A stretch of DNA of 60,562 nt. It comes from Enhygromyxa salina. GTDB lineage: Bacteria > Myxococcota_A > Polyangia > Nannocystales > Nannocystaceae. The stretch covers positions 1 to 60,562 of the forward strand of contig NZ_PVNL01000052.1 in assembly GCF_002994635.1 (NCBI RefSeq), given 5' to 3'. The position numbers were made by a program, and so were the translations under genes. The notes under the pieces are model-generated. The model was not told the DNA's origin. It made no database searches and saw only the letters and a list, made by a program, of their open reading frames with translations. Positions 34,943 through 44,283 of the stretch are shown here, in pieces. Numbering within the stretch: position 1 is the stretch's first letter; the number at the start of each line of letters is the position of its first letter.

Positions 34943-35833
34943 TCAGATCTTTGCGCGAACGAACGCGCCGATGTGCTCGATCGCTCGCTTGCCCTCGTCG
35001 AGCATGCCCGCCCACAGCTGAAAGGCGTGGAACATCTCGTCCCACAGCTCGAGCGTCACGTCGACGCCCGCCTCCTTGCAGCGGGCCGCGAGTCGCTCGC
35101 TGTCATCGCGCAGCGCCTCCGCGGCGCCGGCCTGCAGCAAGATCGGCGGGAGCCCAGCTGGGTCGGCGAACAGCGGCGACGCGAGCGGGTGCTTGGGGTC
35201 CGCACCACCGAGGTATGCCTGGGCCATCATCGCCACGTAGGGCGCCTGCGCGGAGGGATCTTCCGCGGTCGCGAGCGAGCTCGAGGTGCAGGTCAGATCC
35301 GTCCACGGCGACATGCAGACCAGCGCGCCAGGCAGCGCGAGCGGGCCCTCGTCACGGATCCGCAGGGTGGCACCGAGCACCAACCCGGCGCCGGCCGAGT
35401 CGCCGACCAGCGCGATCTTGCTGGGGTCTTTGCCGGCGGTCTCGACCAGCCACCTGTAGCTGGCCACGACGTCGTCGAGCCCGGCGGGAAACGGACTCTC
35501 GGGGGCGCGGCGGTACTCGATCGACAGCGTGTTGGCCCCCGACGCCAGCGCCACGCGGCTGGTCAGGTCGCGGTGCGAGTCGATCGAGCCGAGCATGTAG
35601 CCGCCGCCGTGGACGAACAGGATCGTGCGGGCCTCGTCGGCTTCGTCGGGCCGAAACCATTCGGATCGGACCACCCCGGTGTCGACGACCTCACAGGTCA
35701 CGCCGGGCAGCGGCGGCGCCAGCTTACCGGCGGCGTCGAGGCTGTTGCGCATGCCCTCGACGCTGAGGTCGGTCGACCCGGTCAGTTGGGCCGTGATGAA
35801 TTGATGAACGACTGCGAGCTGTGGATTTGTCAT
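34943..35833 (-). CDS. Alpha/beta hydrolase, hormone-sensitive lipase family
   Basis: The 296-residue product has the family's oxyanion motif HGGGYMLG (75-82), nucleophile Ser146 in VGDSAGAGL, a candidate Asp in EALRDDSER and His in MFHAFQLW. Such enzymes hydrolyse small esters or lipids in the cytoplasm. The ATG at 35833 has GAGG upstream. It lies 10 bases after the patatin gene on the same strand, so both lipid-acting enzymes are probably expressed together. Confidence 0.93.
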   Translation of the reverse strand: MTNPQLAVVHQFITAQLTGSTDLSVEGMRNSLDAAGKLAPPLPGVTCEVVDTGVVRSEWFRPDEADEARTILFVHGGGYMLGSIDSHRDLTSRVALASGANTLSIEYRRAPESPFPAGLDDVVASYRWLVETAGKDPSKIALVGDSAGAGLVLGATLRIRDEGPLALPGALVCMSPWTDLTCTSSSLATAEDPSAQAPYVAMMAQAYLGGADPKHPLASPLFADPAGLPPILLQAGAAEALRDDSERLAARCKEAGVDVTLELWDEMFHAFQLWAGMLDEGKRAIEHIGAFVRAKI

Positions 35834-35843
35834 GGATGGGACC

Positions 35844-37781
35844 TCAGGGGACGATCTCCAGCGAGAACGTGGCGGGGGCGCCAGGGAGGATGGTCGGAAC
35901 GTAGTTGAGCTGGGCGCCGCTCAGCCCGGAGGCGGCCTCGATCAGCGGCTCGTAGTCGATCGCATCGGGCGGCGGGATGTTGATCAGGGTAATTTTGAGC
36001 GTGGTCGCGAAGTTGGCGACGTAGCGCCCGACCTCTTCGAGCAGCACCTCGGCGTGCGGAGTCAGCCGCCAGACCACGCTGGGATCGAGCTCGAAGCCGA
36101 GCCGGACCGCCGGGCCGGTCTCGACCTGGTTGGTGCCGCGGTTGATCCGCGCGCGGCCGGGGGCGTCCTCGAGCAGCGCGTCCCACTCGAGCTTGGCCTC
36201 GATGATCGCGTCTTTGAGCGACTGCGAGTTGGCGGCCTCGTAGGCGATGCGCGGCCCCGCGTACCACGAGCCCGCGCTCGAGAGCCTGGTCGTCGCGTTG
36301 TAGAACACGTCGGCGTACTGCTCCTCGCCCTGCGCCGCCTGGCGATACAGCATCAGGTAGCTGCGATAGGCGTCGAACCCACGAAGCCACGGGTTGAGGG
36401 TCAGCGCCCACTTCTTGAAGTAGGGGATCGGCACCTGATCTGGCAGCCGCGGGAAGCTCTGGACCTTGGGCACAGCTTGCGCGGCGATCACCAGCTGGGC
36501 CCCCGCGGCGTTGAGGATCGCCGTGGGCAGATCCTGGGTGGGCCCGCCGTCGAGCAGGCGGGTGTTGCCGATGTACGTGGCGACGAACGGCGGCAGCGAT
36601 CCGCTGGCCATCAGACCCTTGCCCGCGAGTCCCGAGGTCTGGTGGTAGGGCTCGCCGGTCTGGGCGATGCTCGACACCGAGATGGTCGGCTGGGCCAGCT
36701 CGCTGAGATCGACGAAGTCGGTCGCCCACGACAGCCACCAGGTCAGCGGGATGTTGTCGACCAGGGCAAAGAACACGCCCCAGCCGATCGTGTTCGAGTT
36801 GAACAGCATCCGCGTCAGGCCCTTGTCGCCGAGCGCGGCGTAAAACGCCCCGACGAACGCCCCAGTGCTCGAGCCCGAGAGGATGTCGATCGGGATGCCG
36901 GCGTCGCGCAGCTGCTCGATGAAGGGGATCCCCACGTAGGACTGGGCCCCGGCCCCGCCGATCGCGACACCGACGCGGCGATCGGTGATCCCACGCGCCC
37001 AGCGACCGAAGCTGTCGAGGTTGGCCTGGACCGGCGGGACGGCGGCGGTGGGGTCGCCCTCGAAGCGCAGCCGGATCGTGTCGAGCGACCACGGCTTGGG
37101 CTTGAACCGCGTCGAGCTGTAGATCTGCGAGACGACGGCGATCCAGCGCCGCCGCCAGCGGGCGAACCGCTGGGTCGCAATTGCGGCCTGCCACCACAGC
37201 TGGGCCTCGCTGGCGGGGTCCGACGAGCTGAGGATCTGCATCAGCTCGATCAGCAGGGTCTGGACCAGGTGGGCCTCGGGCATCGGCCCGAGCAGCGCGA
37301 CCGGCTGCGAATGGACGGACGCGGGCAGCAACCCGAGCGTGGCCGGGAGCTCGTTCCACTGATCGGGATCACGGATCAGGTAGTCGACGCTGGTCGTGCA
37401 GGTGAGCCCGTCCATCGCCCACCACAGCTCGGCGTCGCGCGAGCCGTCGGGGTTGACCCCGCTGGTCTCGATCAACACCTCGTCGAACGCGATGCCCCAG
37501 TCGTCGCAGAATTGCTGCAGCTGATCGTGCACGAACACGGTCAGGTTGGGGGTCCCGAACGGCACCCGGATCTCCGTGGGCGGCGTCGTGGGCGGGGGCA
37601 GGGCGACGTCCCAGACCACGTGCAGCACCCAGGTGAGATCATCGAGCTCGGTCTCGATGGTCTGGGCCAGGATCTGGACGATCCCCGGCAGCGGGAGCGC
37701 GGCTGGATCTGCGCCTGGGTCGGCGAGCACCATGGTCATCGCGGCGCGCGTGACGAGCGGGTAGTAGATGTCGCTGCTCAT
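35844..37781 (-). CDS. Patatin-like phospholipase
   Basis: The 645-residue product has a patatin domain in its C-terminal half: oxyanion loop GVAIGGAGAQS (271-281), nucleophile Ser305 in LSGSSTGAFVG and catalytic Asp411 in LLDGGPTQDLP. The N-terminal ~260 residues are not a recognised domain and include Trp-rich segments. Patatins cut phospholipids and serve as effectors in several bacterial systems, including cyclic-nucleotide-activated CBASS. Its start overlaps the upstream gene, a protein with two cNMP-domain-like regions, by ATGA, which fits a sensor-effector pairing. No CD-NTase gene is nearby. Confidence 0.92.
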   Translation of the reverse strand: MSSDIYYPLVTRAAMTMVLADPGADPAALPLPGIVQILAQTIETELDDLTWVLHVVWDVALPPPTTPPTEIRVPFGTPNLTVFVHDQLQQFCDDWGIAFDEVLIETSGVNPDGSRDAELWWAMDGLTCTTSVDYLIRDPDQWNELPATLGLLPASVHSQPVALLGPMPEAHLVQTLLIELMQILSSSDPASEAQLWWQAAIATQRFARWRRRWIAVVSQIYSSTRFKPKPWSLDTIRLRFEGDPTAAVPPVQANLDSFGRWARGITDRRVGVAIGGAGAQSYVGIPFIEQLRDAGIPIDILSGSSTGAFVGAFYAALGDKGLTRMLFNSNTIGWGVFFALVDNIPLTWWLSWATDFVDLSELAQPTISVSSIAQTGEPYHQTSGLAGKGLMASGSLPPFVATYIGNTRLLDGGPTQDLPTAILNAAGAQLVIAAQAVPKVQSFPRLPDQVPIPYFKKWALTLNPWLRGFDAYRSYLMLYRQAAQGEEQYADVFYNATTRLSSAGSWYAGPRIAYEAANSQSLKDAIIEAKLEWDALLEDAPGRARINRGTNQVETGPAVRLGFELDPSVVWRLTPHAEVLLEEVGRYVANFATTLKITLINIPPPDAIDYEPLIEAASGLSGAQLNYVPTILPGAPATFSLEIVP

Positions 37782-38731
37782 GGATCGACCGCCTTGCTGA
37801 GCCCGCGGGGACCGAGCGCGCGCGCGAGCCCGGGATCGGTGCGGATCTGGTCGAGCAGCGAGGCCTGGGTCAGGACCACGGCGCGGGCCTCATCGGTGGC
37901 TTGGGCCGCGAACTGATTGGCCTGCGGGCTGTCGTCGAACATGCCGGGGCCGCCCAGCTCACCGACGCCCAGCGAGACCGTCTGCTCGTCGTTGCTCACG
38001 GTGAGCTGGCCCTCGAGCACGTAGTAGAGCGCGGGACTGGTGACGGACTTGCCCTCGAGGCCCAGCTGCTGCGGGTCGTCGTCCTCTGGTTCTTCTGGTT
38101 CTTCCGGTTCTTCCGGCGGCTGCTCGAGCTGCATGGGCCCATAGGCGAGGGTCGGCGCGCGCTCGAGCAGACGATAGAGCTTGGGGGTGGTGACGCGGGA
38201 GAACTGAGGCGTGCTGCGCAGCGCCGCGACGACCCTGGGGGCGTTGAGTCCAGTTGGAAACATGCACAGGAGCCGCGAGCAGATCGCGTTGCCCTGCGGA
38301 TGCATGAACACATCGTCGAAGTGCTGCGGCGCGAGCTCGAGCACCCACAGCGGCCCGACCGCGTTACAGCGGACCGGCGCGGGATCGGGAGCCGGCCACG
38401 CGCTGGGGATCTTCTTGGCGCAGGCCCAGTCATTGATCGCGCTGAGCCCAAAGCACGAGCCGGTCGTCAGCATCCACGCGCCCTTTTGTTCGCTCGAGTT
38501 GCTGGGCTCCCAGCTGGCCTGACCATGCGCGACCAGGCGCAGCGGCGTACTGTCGGGCGTTGCGACCCGGCTGAACAGGTCGGTGCTGTCCTCGTAGTGA
38601 TGCATCTGCAGCCGCTCGGCGAGCGGCTCGACGTCTGGCTCGGTCAGCCGCTGAAACAGCGGGCACGTGAGCAAGAAGCGGATCAGCGAGGCTTTGTCGG
38701 GGGTCGGTGGCTTGGGGGCCAAAGTTCTCAC
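37778..38731 (-). CDS. Protein with two cNMP-binding-like domains, coupled to a patatin
   Basis: The 317-residue product has two regions with the CNB fold pattern: residues ~15-120 (CPLFQRLTEPDVEPLAERLQ, then LRLVAHGQASW) and ~200-310 (ALYYVLEGQLTVSNDEQTVS, LGGPGMF). The usual phosphate-binding cassette is not clear, so ligand binding is uncertain. An acidic (EEP)n run (EEPEEPEEPEDDD) links them. The start is GTG at 38731, with no clear Shine-Dalgarno. Its stop overlaps the patatin start by ATGA. It may act as a regulatory subunit of the patatin; this is inference. Confidence 0.72.
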   Translation of the reverse strand: MRTLAPKPPTPDKASLIRFLLTCPLFQRLTEPDVEPLAERLQMHHYEDSTDLFSRVATPDSTPLRLVAHGQASWEPSNSSEQKGAWMLTTGSCFGLSAINDWACAKKIPSAWPAPDPAPVRCNAVGPLWVLELAPQHFDDVFMHPQGNAICSRLLCMFPTGLNAPRVVAALRSTPQFSRVTTPKLYRLLERAPTLAYGPMQLEQPPEEPEEPEEPEDDDPQQLGLEGKSVTSPALYYVLEGQLTVSNDEQTVSLGVGELGGPGMFDDSPQANQFAAQATDEARAVVLTQASLLDQIRTDPGLARALGPRGLSKAVDP

Positions 38732-38830
38732 TCACAGTCGAAATTTGAGCCGGAGGACGCAGCGGCCGGGTGCGGAGTATATCCTACGGGCCCTGCCAAG
38801 TGCAGCTGATCCGATGCGAGGGCCGCGAGC

Positions 38831-40216
38831 TTGAACCGATACCTGACCACCTCCGAGCGGGTGTTCCTGGCCATGGCCGAGCAGGTCGTGATGAACCCCG
38901 TCGTGATGGTGCGCTGCCGCGGTGTGTTGCCCGTCGAGCGGGTCGAGCATGCGATCCGCACGGTCGCGGCCCGGCACCCGGCGCTGGGCGTCCGCGTGGT
39001 CCGTGAGGCGCAGCCGTGGTTCTCGGACCGCGACGTGCCACCGGTCCCGCTGCGGGTCGTGGACCGGGCGTCGCCCGAGCACTGGCGCGAGATCGTGCGC
39101 CACGAGCTCAACGAGCCGCTGCCGATCGAGCAGGGCCCGCTGATCCGGTTCGTGTTGGTCCGCGACGAGCAAGCGTGTGAGCTGATCTGCACGACCGACC
39201 ACGTCAACGCCGACGGTCGCTCGGGGCTGTTCGTGCTCCGCGACGTGCTGCGGGTGATCGACGATCCGCAGCTGCGCCTGGTCCCGCTGCGCGAGCGGAC
39301 CTGCTTTGACGACTACCTCGAGAGCAGGGGTGTGTGGGACCTCGCCTGGGGGCCCCGGATGCCCGACGCGCTGCGCGGGTTGCTGGCCGATCACGCCCGC
39401 ACGCTCCTGGGCGGGCTGCAGCGCCACGGGCTCGGTCAGCTGCGCGCGCGGGCGCTGGGCATCCCCAGCGAGGCGCCCGAGCCGGTCCCGCCCGCGCCGA
39501 TCGAATTCGTCGATCGGCGCCTCGACGTCGCGCGCACGGCCGCGCTGACCGACGCTTGCCGGGCCCACGACAACACCGTGCTGTGTGCGTTGGTGATCGC
39601 CTGCGCCGACGCGCTCGCGACCGTCGACGGTCGAGGGGCGCGGGGGTTGATCGGCTGCGTGACCCCGATCGACATTCGCTCGCTGCTGCGCCCCTCGGTC
39701 GGCGATGACTTCGGGATCTATGCGTGGGCGCCGACGACGGTCCACCCGGTCGGCCCGCGCGCGAACTTTTGGGATCTGGCCAGGCGGACCCAGCGGTTGG
39801 TCAAGGCCTACCGCAGCGTGCCCGCGCTCGCGGGGATGCGTCGCTTGCTCGATCTGATGGAGCTCACCGAGGGCACCCCGCTCGCGCGCCTCTACGACCG
39901 CGCGACCCGTTCGTGGCTCGACGGCATGATGGTCGTCAGCAACCTCGGGCGGGTCTCGCTGCCGACCGAGGCCGCGGGCGTGGAGGTCGAGTCGTTTGGG
40001 TTCTATGCCATGATTCCAAACGTCGACTTCGTGCTTGGCGTGCAAAGCTTTCGCGGCGTGCTGGAGATGAACTACTGCTGCTCGCCCAATTGGATGCGGC
40101 GCTCGGTGGTCGAGGGCGTGGCGGACCGGGTCGAAGCCATCCTCGCGGCGGCCAGCGATCCGGCCGCCTGCGGCGACGGGCGCCTGCGCTATGGCAGGGA
40201 GCCGGCGATCAGCTGA
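38831..40216 (+). CDS. Stand-alone condensation-domain-type acyltransferase
   Basis: The 461-residue product resembles an NRPS condensation or PapA-like acyltransferase: N-terminal TTSERVFLAMAEQ, catalytic HVNADG (His124, Asp128, Gly129) and a later NVDFVLGVQSF region in the position of the second half. No carrier or adenylation domain follows, so it may transfer an acyl group from a separate carrier or CoA to a small molecule or lipid. The start is TTG at 38831 with GAGGG about 10 bases upstream; no in-frame ATG precedes it. It converges on the catalase gene with an 8-base 3' overlap and is divergent from the cNMP-domain gene. Confidence 0.82.
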   Translation: MNRYLTTSERVFLAMAEQVVMNPVVMVRCRGVLPVERVEHAIRTVAARHPALGVRVVREAQPWFSDRDVPPVPLRVVDRASPEHWREIVRHELNEPLPIEQGPLIRFVLVRDEQACELICTTDHVNADGRSGLFVLRDVLRVIDDPQLRLVPLRERTCFDDYLESRGVWDLAWGPRMPDALRGLLADHARTLLGGLQRHGLGQLRARALGIPSEAPEPVPPAPIEFVDRRLDVARTAALTDACRAHDNTVLCALVIACADALATVDGRGARGLIGCVTPIDIRSLLRPSVGDDFGIYAWAPTTVHPVGPRANFWDLARRTQRLVKAYRSVPALAGMRRLLDLMELTEGTPLARLYDRATRSWLDGMMVVSNLGRVSLPTEAAGVEVESFGFYAMIPNVDFVLGVQSFRGVLEMNYCCSPNWMRRSVVEGVADRVEAILAAASDPAACGDGRLRYGREPAIS

Positions 40217-42401
40217 TCTGCCGCGGCCAGTAGCGCAGCTCGCGACAGGCCGCGATGAAGGTCGCCGCCGCGCCGCCACCCGCGAGCGGAACGTAGCCGT
40301 CGTCGCGCCGCGGCTGGCCGATCCCGGCCGCGTCGAGCAGCAGCTCACCGCCCTCGTCGTAGCCGACGAACTTGAAGTGGTGGTGGGCGTCCGTCACAAA
40401 TTCGCGGGCCGCGAATTTCATGCACATTCGCCGCGCCCCCGCCTGCGAGAGCACCACGGCGACCGCGTCAAACAACACGGAGGGCCCGCCCTCGAGCTTC
40501 TCGGCGATCTCGAGCAGGTCGCCTGCGCTGTCGTGAATGCCCTCGCGGGTGGGTGCGATCAGGGCGACCATGGAGCCCTCGGCGTTGGCCTCGCGCATGA
40601 TCGCGGCGAGGGTGTCCGCGTCGCTGCCGTCGTCGACCAGCACCCCGACCCGGCGACCCGTGAACCGCGTGGGGCCGTTCTTGATGATGCTCAGCGCTGG
40701 AGACTCGGGGAGGTCGTCGCGCGGCTCGACCGCTGGCGGCAGCGGCTCGGGCAAGCTCGCGAGCCCCAGGCCCTCGGCGACCTGCGTGGCCAGCTGCGCG
40801 TCGACGTTGATCAAGCTCGCGACGACCCGCTCGCGGATCGCCGACTTGTCGACCTTGGACAGCTCGAACACCAGCGCGTTGACCATGTGCAGCTGCTCGG
40901 TCGGGGTCTGGCTCCGGTAGAACAGTCGGGCCTGGCTATAGTGGTCGGCGAATGACTCCGGGCGAATCCGCCGCTTGGGCCCCGACACCTGCTCGCGAAA
41001 GGTCTGGTAGCCGCGGCTTGGATCTTCGCGCGGCCCCCCCTCGGCGCCCCATGAGTTGGGCTCATAGTTGGCGCGGCCCTTGGGGTTGATGAACGCCATG
41101 TGCCCATCCTGCTGAAAATGCGCGAACGGGCAGCGCGGGGCGTTGACCGGCAAGTGCATGAAGTTTGGCGAGCCCAGGCGCTTGAGCTGGGTGTCCAGGT
41201 ACGAAAAATTGCGCCCCTGCAGCAGCGGGTCGTTGGTGAAGTCGATGCCGCGCACGACATTTTGCGTACAGAACGCGACCTGCTCGGTCTCGGCAAAGAA
41301 ATTGTCGACAGTCTGATCGAGGACCAGGCGGCCGATCGGCCGGACCGGGATCTGCTCTTCGGGGATCAGCTTGGTGGCGTCGAGCACGTCGAACTCGAAG
41401 CGGTCGGCGAATTCGTCATCGAACAGCTGAACACCCAGCTCATATTCGGGCGAAGCGCCCGACTTGATCGCGTTCCACAGATCGCGGCGGTGAAAGTCTG
41501 GATCGGCGCCGTTGAGCTTGACGGCCTCGTCCCACACCACCGACTGCAGCCCGAGCTTGGGTTTCCAGTGGAATTTGACGAAGGTCGAGCGCCCCTTCGC
41601 GTTGACGAAGCGAAACGTGTGGACCCCGAACCCCTCCATGAACCGGAAGCTGCGGGGGATCGCTCGATCCGACATGATCCACATGACCATGTGCATCGAC
41701 TCGGGCATCAGCGAGATGAAGTCCCAAAAATTATCGTGGGCGGTCTGGGCCTGCGGGAAGCCGCGATCCGGCTCGGGCTTGGCCGCATGAATGAGATCGG
41801 GGAACTTGATCGCGTCTTGAATGAAGAACACCGGGATGTTGTTGCCGACCAGGTCCCAGATGCCCTCCTTGGTATAGAACTTGACGGCGAATCCGCGGAC
41901 GTCGCGGGCCAGGTCGGGCGAGCCCTTGTTGCCGGCGACCGTCGAGAACCGGACAAAGACCTCGGTCTTCTCACCCGGGCGCTGAAGCAGGTCGGCGCAG
42001 GTGATGTCGGCGAGCGAGTCATAGGTCTCGAAGAAGCCGCGCACCCCAAAGCCGCGGGCGTGGACGACCCGCTCGGGGATCCGCTCGTGATCGAAGTGGA
42101 AGATCTTCTCCCGCATCACGAAGTCTTCGAGCAGCTGCGGACCGCGGGCGCCAGCGGTGAGCGTGTTTTGATCGTCGGCGATCGGTACGCCCTGCTGGGT
42201 CGTCAGTGGCTCGCGATCCGGTTCGCTGAGCTGGTGGGTCTCGCCGCCCGAGCCACGGTGGACCTCGATGTTGCCGTATTGAACTTCCTCGAGATCCTCG
42301 GCGGGCTGTTTGCCGTCTGTCCTGGCGCGGGCAGCCGCGGCCTTGGATTGTCGTGCTTCGTTCGTCGCTTTGGTGTCACTCGGCTTGGTCATGAGACTCA
42401 T
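40209..42401 (-). CDS. katE: Large-subunit heme catalase (HPII type)
   Basis: The 730-residue product is a clade-2 catalase: an extended N-terminus, catalytic His114 (RVVHARGFG) and Asn near 187 (VGNNIPVFFIQD), a heme-ligand Tyr in RNFSYLDTQL, and a C-terminal flavodoxin/class-I amidotransferase-like domain (GRRVGVLVDDGSDADTL) as in E. coli KatE. It breaks down hydrogen peroxide, usually in stationary phase or stress. It follows an SDR gene by 114 bases and may be transcribed on its own. Confidence 0.97.
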   Translation of the reverse strand: MSLMTKPSDTKATNEARQSKAAAARARTDGKQPAEDLEEVQYGNIEVHRGSGGETHQLSEPDREPLTTQQGVPIADDQNTLTAGARGPQLLEDFVMREKIFHFDHERIPERVVHARGFGVRGFFETYDSLADITCADLLQRPGEKTEVFVRFSTVAGNKGSPDLARDVRGFAVKFYTKEGIWDLVGNNIPVFFIQDAIKFPDLIHAAKPEPDRGFPQAQTAHDNFWDFISLMPESMHMVMWIMSDRAIPRSFRFMEGFGVHTFRFVNAKGRSTFVKFHWKPKLGLQSVVWDEAVKLNGADPDFHRRDLWNAIKSGASPEYELGVQLFDDEFADRFEFDVLDATKLIPEEQIPVRPIGRLVLDQTVDNFFAETEQVAFCTQNVVRGIDFTNDPLLQGRNFSYLDTQLKRLGSPNFMHLPVNAPRCPFAHFQQDGHMAFINPKGRANYEPNSWGAEGGPREDPSRGYQTFREQVSGPKRRIRPESFADHYSQARLFYRSQTPTEQLHMVNALVFELSKVDKSAIRERVVASLINVDAQLATQVAEGLGLASLPEPLPPAVEPRDDLPESPALSIIKNGPTRFTGRRVGVLVDDGSDADTLAAIMREANAEGSMVALIAPTREGIHDSAGDLLEIAEKLEGGPSVLFDAVAVVLSQAGARRMCMKFAAREFVTDAHHHFKFVGYDEGGELLLDAAGIGQPRRDDGYVPLAGGGAAATFIAACRELRYWPRQIS

Positions 42402-42515
42402 AAAAAGTGCAAACCAAATGCCAGCACGGCATCTGAACGACGATGAACAAGCGTCATGTTTGCGGCGCCCGGCAGGTCGGCGCGCAAGATTACGGCGTGG
42501 TCCCGAGCGCTCGGA

Positions 42516-43385
42516 TCAGCGCTGGAACAGCTGCGTGATCCGGGCTTCCCACCAGGCCTGCGCGAGCGAGTGAGGCGTCAAGGTAGCCAGCCACGCGTCG
42601 ATGCCGACCGGGTAGCGCAGCCGCGGGCGCGCAGCCAGGGCCACGTTCGCGATCACGCCGGCGACCCGATCGGGATCCGCGAATGACAACAGCGTCTGCA
42701 GGCGCTGCGTGTCGAGCTCGAGCGCGGCCCGGACCCGCGCATGGACTGCGCGAGGCTGCTGCTGGTCCGTCGCCGCCGACGAGCTCGGTCGAACCTGATT
42801 GCGCCCGAAGATCTCGGTGGGAAACATGCCCGGCTCGACCAGGCTCACGAACACGTTGTAGGGGACGAGCTCGTAGCGAAGCGACTCGGACCAGCCCTCG
42901 AGCGCGAACTTGCTGGCGCAGTAGGCCGAGTGAGCCGGGATCGCGCTGCGCCCCGCGACGCTCGACACGTTGATCACCCGCCCGTGTCGACGCTCGCGCA
43001 TGGCTGGCAGCAGGGCCAGGGTCAGGGCGACGAGCCCAAAAAAGTTGGTGTCGAACTGCTGGCGCAGGTCAGCCTCGCTGCGCTCCTCGGCGAAGCCCGT
43101 GAACATCATCCCGGCGTTGTTGACGAGCACGTCGACGGCACCCTCGGCGGCGAGGATCTGCTCGACCAGGGCGTCGCGCTGGCCGGCGTTGGTCACGTCG
43201 AGGGTCACGAGCTCGACGCGCGAGCGCCCAAACCCCGAGGCGTCCAGCGCGGCGCGCAGCGGCTGGGCACGGTCGAGGTCCCGCATGCTGGCGTAGACCT
43301 TGAAGCCGCGGGCGCACAGGGCCACGCAGGTGCGCAGGCCAAACCCGCTCGACGAGCCCGTGACCAGTGCCGTGCCCCGCTGCAT
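42516..43385 (-). CDS. Short-chain dehydrogenase/reductase, classical
   Basis: The 289-residue product has the SDR cofactor motif TGSSSGFG near the N-terminus, NNAGMMF, a catalytic Ser and YCASK (Tyr-x-x-x-Lys), so it should be an active NAD(P)-dependent oxidoreductase. It begins one base after the preceding SDR gene ends, in an operon with a KAS III-like enzyme, an acyltransferase and a second SDR. It probably reduces a keto or aldehyde group made by that pathway; the substrate is unknown. Confidence 0.93.
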   Translation of the reverse strand: MQRGTALVTGSSSGFGLRTCVALCARGFKVYASMRDLDRAQPLRAALDASGFGRSRVELVTLDVTNAGQRDALVEQILAAEGAVDVLVNNAGMMFTGFAEERSEADLRQQFDTNFFGLVALTLALLPAMRERRHGRVINVSSVAGRSAIPAHSAYCASKFALEGWSESLRYELVPYNVFVSLVEPGMFPTEIFGRNQVRPSSSAATDQQQPRAVHARVRAALELDTQRLQTLLSFADPDRVAGVIANVALAARPRLRYPVGIDAWLATLTPHSLAQAWWEARITQLFQR

Positions 43386-43386
43386 C

Positions 43387-44283
43387 CTAGGTGTCCTGCT
43401 TGGATCCCGCCGCCGCCGCGCGGACGTCCTCGTCGAGCAGCTCGGGCCCGTGGATCACCACGTCCATCAGGGTCTGATACACGCCGTGCATCTGCCCGCC
43501 CGTGAAGTCGATGACGGCGCTGTTGAACCAGTACCCGGCGTCGTCGGCCAGGACCGAGACCAGCGCCGCGACCTCGTCCATGGTGTTCATTCGGCGGGCG
43601 GGGAACATCCGATCGTGCACGGCCTTGACCCGATCCCAGACCGCCGCCGGAAACACCCACTGCAAGGCGGCGGACTCGACGGTGCCGAACTTGAGGGCGT
43701 TGACCCGGTAGCCGAGCGGCCCGAGCTCGAGGGCGAGGTGGCGCACGTAGGTCTCGAGCGCGGCCTTGGACGCGGCGATGACCGAGAGGTTGCCCAGCAG
43801 CGACTCGTTGATCGCGTTGTCGAGCGCGAGCAGCCGCGCGCCCGGGCCCAGCAGCTCGCGCCGCAGCAGCGCCTGGGTCCAGTACACGAATGAGTGCGCC
43901 ATGCTGTCGAAGGTCTTCGCGACCTGCTTGGGGTGGATCCAGGTGGCCTCGTCACCGCTGGCGAGCAGCCCGACCGAGGCGTTGGCGATCGAGTGGACCA
44001 TGATGTGCACGCCGTGCCTGCCGACCCGCTCGAGCACCGCGTCGGCCTGCTCGGCGATCCGCTCGGGCTTGCCGGCGTCGGCGATCATCCACTCGATCTC
44101 GCGACCGGCGGCCGCAACGGCGGCGGTGACCTCGGCGACGCCGTCGGGGTGGTTGCCGCGGTGCAGGCCCAGGACGTTGAGCCCCGGCTGGCGCGCGAGC
44201 GCCTTGGCGATCGCCGCCCCGGCGCCGGAGGTCGCGCCAAGGATCAGCGCCCAGCGGGTGTGTTGTTGCGTCGTGTTTGCCAT
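43387..44283 (-). CDS. SDR with altered catalytic motif (enoyl-reductase-like)
   Basis: The 298-residue product has the nucleotide-binding motif GATSGAGAAIAKAL and a layout like FabI/FabL enoyl-ACP reductases (IMVHSIANASVG, DNAINESLLG). At the usual catalytic site it reads SVIAASKAALETY: the Lys is present, but neither the classical Tyr at -4 nor the FabI-type Tyr at -7 is. It therefore may bind cofactor with altered chemistry. It overlaps the acyltransferase gene by 40 bases and precedes a classical SDR gene. Confidence 0.88.
   Translation of the reverse strand: MANTTQQHTRWALILGATSGAGAAIAKALARQPGLNVLGLHRGNHPDGVAEVTAAVAAAGREIEWMIADAGKPERIAEQADAVLERVGRHGVHIMVHSIANASVGLLASGDEATWIHPKQVAKTFDSMAHSFVYWTQALLRRELLGPGARLLALDNAINESLLGNLSVIAASKAALETYVRHLALELGPLGYRVNALKFGTVESAALQWVFPAAVWDRVKAVHDRMFPARRMNTMDEVAALVSVLADDAGYWFNSAVIDFTGGQMHGVYQTLMDVVIHGPELLDEDVRAAAAGSKQDT

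Noticed and set aside
35832..37916. 694-codon plus-strand open frame
   Set aside because: It is antisense to the patatin gene, whose Ser/Asp motifs are clear.
38732..40348. 538-codon minus-strand open frame
   Set aside because: It is antisense to the condensation-type acyltransferase, which has an HxxxDG motif.
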